Origin: Alishewanella jeotgali KCTC 22429
Lineage (GTDB): Bacteria > Pseudomonadota > Gammaproteobacteria > Enterobacterales > Alteromonadaceae
Length of the DNA: 64,000 nucleotides
Reading direction: 5' to 3'
Assembly: GCF_000245735.1 (NCBI RefSeq)
Contig: NZ_AHTH01000005.1
Location: 496,001 to 560,000, forward strand
The position numbers and the translations under genes are program-made. Shown here in pieces: positions 63,132-64,000 of the stretch (position 1 is its first letter; every line of letters begins with the position of its first letter). The notes beneath the pieces are model-generated. The model saw only the letters and a list, made by a program, of their open reading frames with translations, searched no databases and was not told where the DNA came from.

Positions 63132-64000
63132 ATGACGTCATCTGACTTAAAAGCCTATGTTGGTATTATTGAGCGAATGAAAGGTTTGATACTCTTACCG
63201 GAGTTTGAGCAAACCTTCGCTAGCCTTACCGCAGGTTTACCCAAATCCAAACAATTTTTACTGAAAATGGAATTGAAAAGGTTAGCTCAACCCTGTAATT
63301 ATTTTATTGATTTGCGGGGGCATGTCGACGGTGAAGTTAAGCCATTTCAATATCTTGATAAAACTCACTACCTGGATGACACTGCCCGCCAGATCTTTGA
63401 GTCCGGTGTACAAGCCTATGGTCTCTATACCTTAGGCGTTTATGAAGATGTGATGAATGCCGATAACAATTATCGCGTTCGTCACCGTAAGGAGACAGAG
63501 GCACGGATCCGCAACACACTCGAAAACCTCAGACGCGGTCCAACACTACCGGAAGAATCAAGTAGCCAATCTAACGAGTTAATTGAGCAAACTGAACAGG
63601 CCAATCCGAATAAATTTGTACAATTTGGTAATTATATTAGCCGCAGTGAAGAGAGGATGAACTTTGGCATTGAGGTTGAAGTCCGGCAGGGAGAAAGCCG
63701 TTATCCAGCTCTGACTAGCGACTTGTCGATCTCAGGCTGCAAACTGAAAGTGCCATCGGATAAGGTGGTGCGGGATGGTGAAATTATCAATCTCGCTTTA
63801 AAAGGGCTAGAAAAAGAGTTTACCCTTAATTTGCCTGAAGGATTGAATTATCAAGTCGTAGGACAGGAGATACAGGATAAATACGCTTACTGGCGCTTAA
63901 AGCGTATAGATCCTGAACTACATCCAAAATTTAATCATTTTCTGCAAAGTTTTATTAATGGCAACAAGCGTCGATATAAAGTTAACCTCGATAATACTAC
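63132..64000 (+). CDS. PilZ-domain protein, 3' end cut off by the window
   Basis: The frame is open from ATG 63132 to the end of the window (289 codons, no stop). A helical N-terminal region of about 175 residues is followed by a PilZ-like domain: RSEERMNFGIEVEV, then TSDLSISGCKLKVPSD, which matches the RxxxR and D/NxSxxG signatures that bind c-di-GMP. It may continue with a second PilZ domain. It is divergent from radA. This would be a receptor for the second messenger made and broken by the GGDEF and EAL proteins in the window. A weak start context leaves the first codon unsure. Confidence 0.8.
   Translation, partial: MTSSDLKAYVGIIERMKGLILLPEFEQTFASLTAGLPKSKQFLLKMELKRLAQPCNYFIDLRGHVDGEVKPFQYLDKTHYLDDTARQIFESGVQAYGLYTLGVYEDVMNADNNYRVRHRKETEARIRNTLENLRRGPTLPEESSSQSNELIEQTEQANPNKFVQFGNYISRSEERMNFGIEVEVRQGESRYPALTSDLSISGCKLKVPSDKVVRDGEIINLALKGLEKEFTLNLPEGLNYQVVGQEIQDKYAYWRLKRIDPELHPKFNHFLQSFINGNKRRYKVNLDNT

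Overview
The window is 64 kb of a gammaproteobacterial chromosome, about half GC. The protein families point to the Alteromonadales/Chromatiaceae-like group (Rheinheimera, Alishewanella, Arsukibacterium and relatives): a TIGR03503-like protein next to dnaQ, a DUF2750 protein, a PA3496-type small protein, a DnaJ-related protein, many CHASE/PAS/GGDEF/EAL proteins and four tandem tRNA-Asp genes. The genus is an inference; no rRNA or other decisive marker is present. Most of the window is housekeeping DNA. The right half keeps blocks that are also neighbours in E. coli: pheL-pheA, tyrA-aroF, rplS-trmD-rimM-rpsP-ffh-ypjD-corB and clpB-pgeF-rluD-bamD.

Layout. 1-1.5 kb: the 3' part of proS. 1.5-4.5 kb: a sulfide/persulfide island with an ETHE1-like dioxygenase divergent from a TauE/SafE exporter, a rhodanese and two YeeE/YedE-type sulfur transporter halves, with two palindromes between the divergent arms. 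4.8-7.4 kb: a chemoreceptor-like protein and a CHASE-GGDEF protein. 7.45-8 kb: four identical tRNA-Asp genes, a 20-bp fragment of a fifth, and a clear sigma-70 promoter. 8-17.5 kb: TIGR03503-like gene, dnaQ, rnhA, a secreted glutathione peroxidase, a CHASE-PAS-PAS-GGDEF-EAL protein, folE and ettA. 17.6-19.4 kb: a complete group II intron inserted directly behind the ettA terminator. 19.4-23.7 kb: a Fur-box gene, a membrane protein, a small exported protein with a possible sigma-54 promoter, an aspartate aminotransferase, a GAF protein and a Sui1/YciH protein. 23.7-25.35 kb: an IS1182-family element inserted in a terminator hairpin, with the whole hairpin duplicated. 25.4-31.5 kb: a lipoprotein M28 peptidase and two secreted amidohydrolase-family proteins. 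31.6-34.5 kb: a dCache-HAMP-PAS-GGDEF-EAL gene split by a frameshift at a T8 run. 34.6-38.2 kb: cytochrome c', a b-type cytochrome and a penicillin-acylase-family Ntn hydrolase. 38.2-45.8 kb: aromatic amino-acid genes (pheL attenuator, pheA, tyrA, aroF) around a beta-CASP nuclease, a Na/Pi symporter-like protein and a LOG-family protein. 46-52.5 kb: DnaJ-related protein and the ribosome/SRP cluster with ypjD and corB. 52.5-64 kb: lipoprotein transglycosylase, gshA, pssA, a DUF4124 protein, clpB (with a sigma-32 promoter), pgeF, rluD, bamD, radA and the start of a PilZ protein.

How parts work together. The 1.5-4.5 kb genes form one pathway for importing, carrying, oxidising and exporting reduced sulfur. 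pheA, tyrA and aroF cover the entry and both branches of Phe/Tyr synthesis. Three transmembrane c-di-GMP proteins and a PilZ receptor indicate c-di-GMP signalling. The most unusual feature is that two unrelated mobile elements, a group II intron and an IS1182 element, both sit on intrinsic-terminator hairpins and leave the neighbouring genes with working or duplicated terminators. No CRISPR array, prophage, secretion island or obvious defence system is present, and I found no clearly new multi-gene system.
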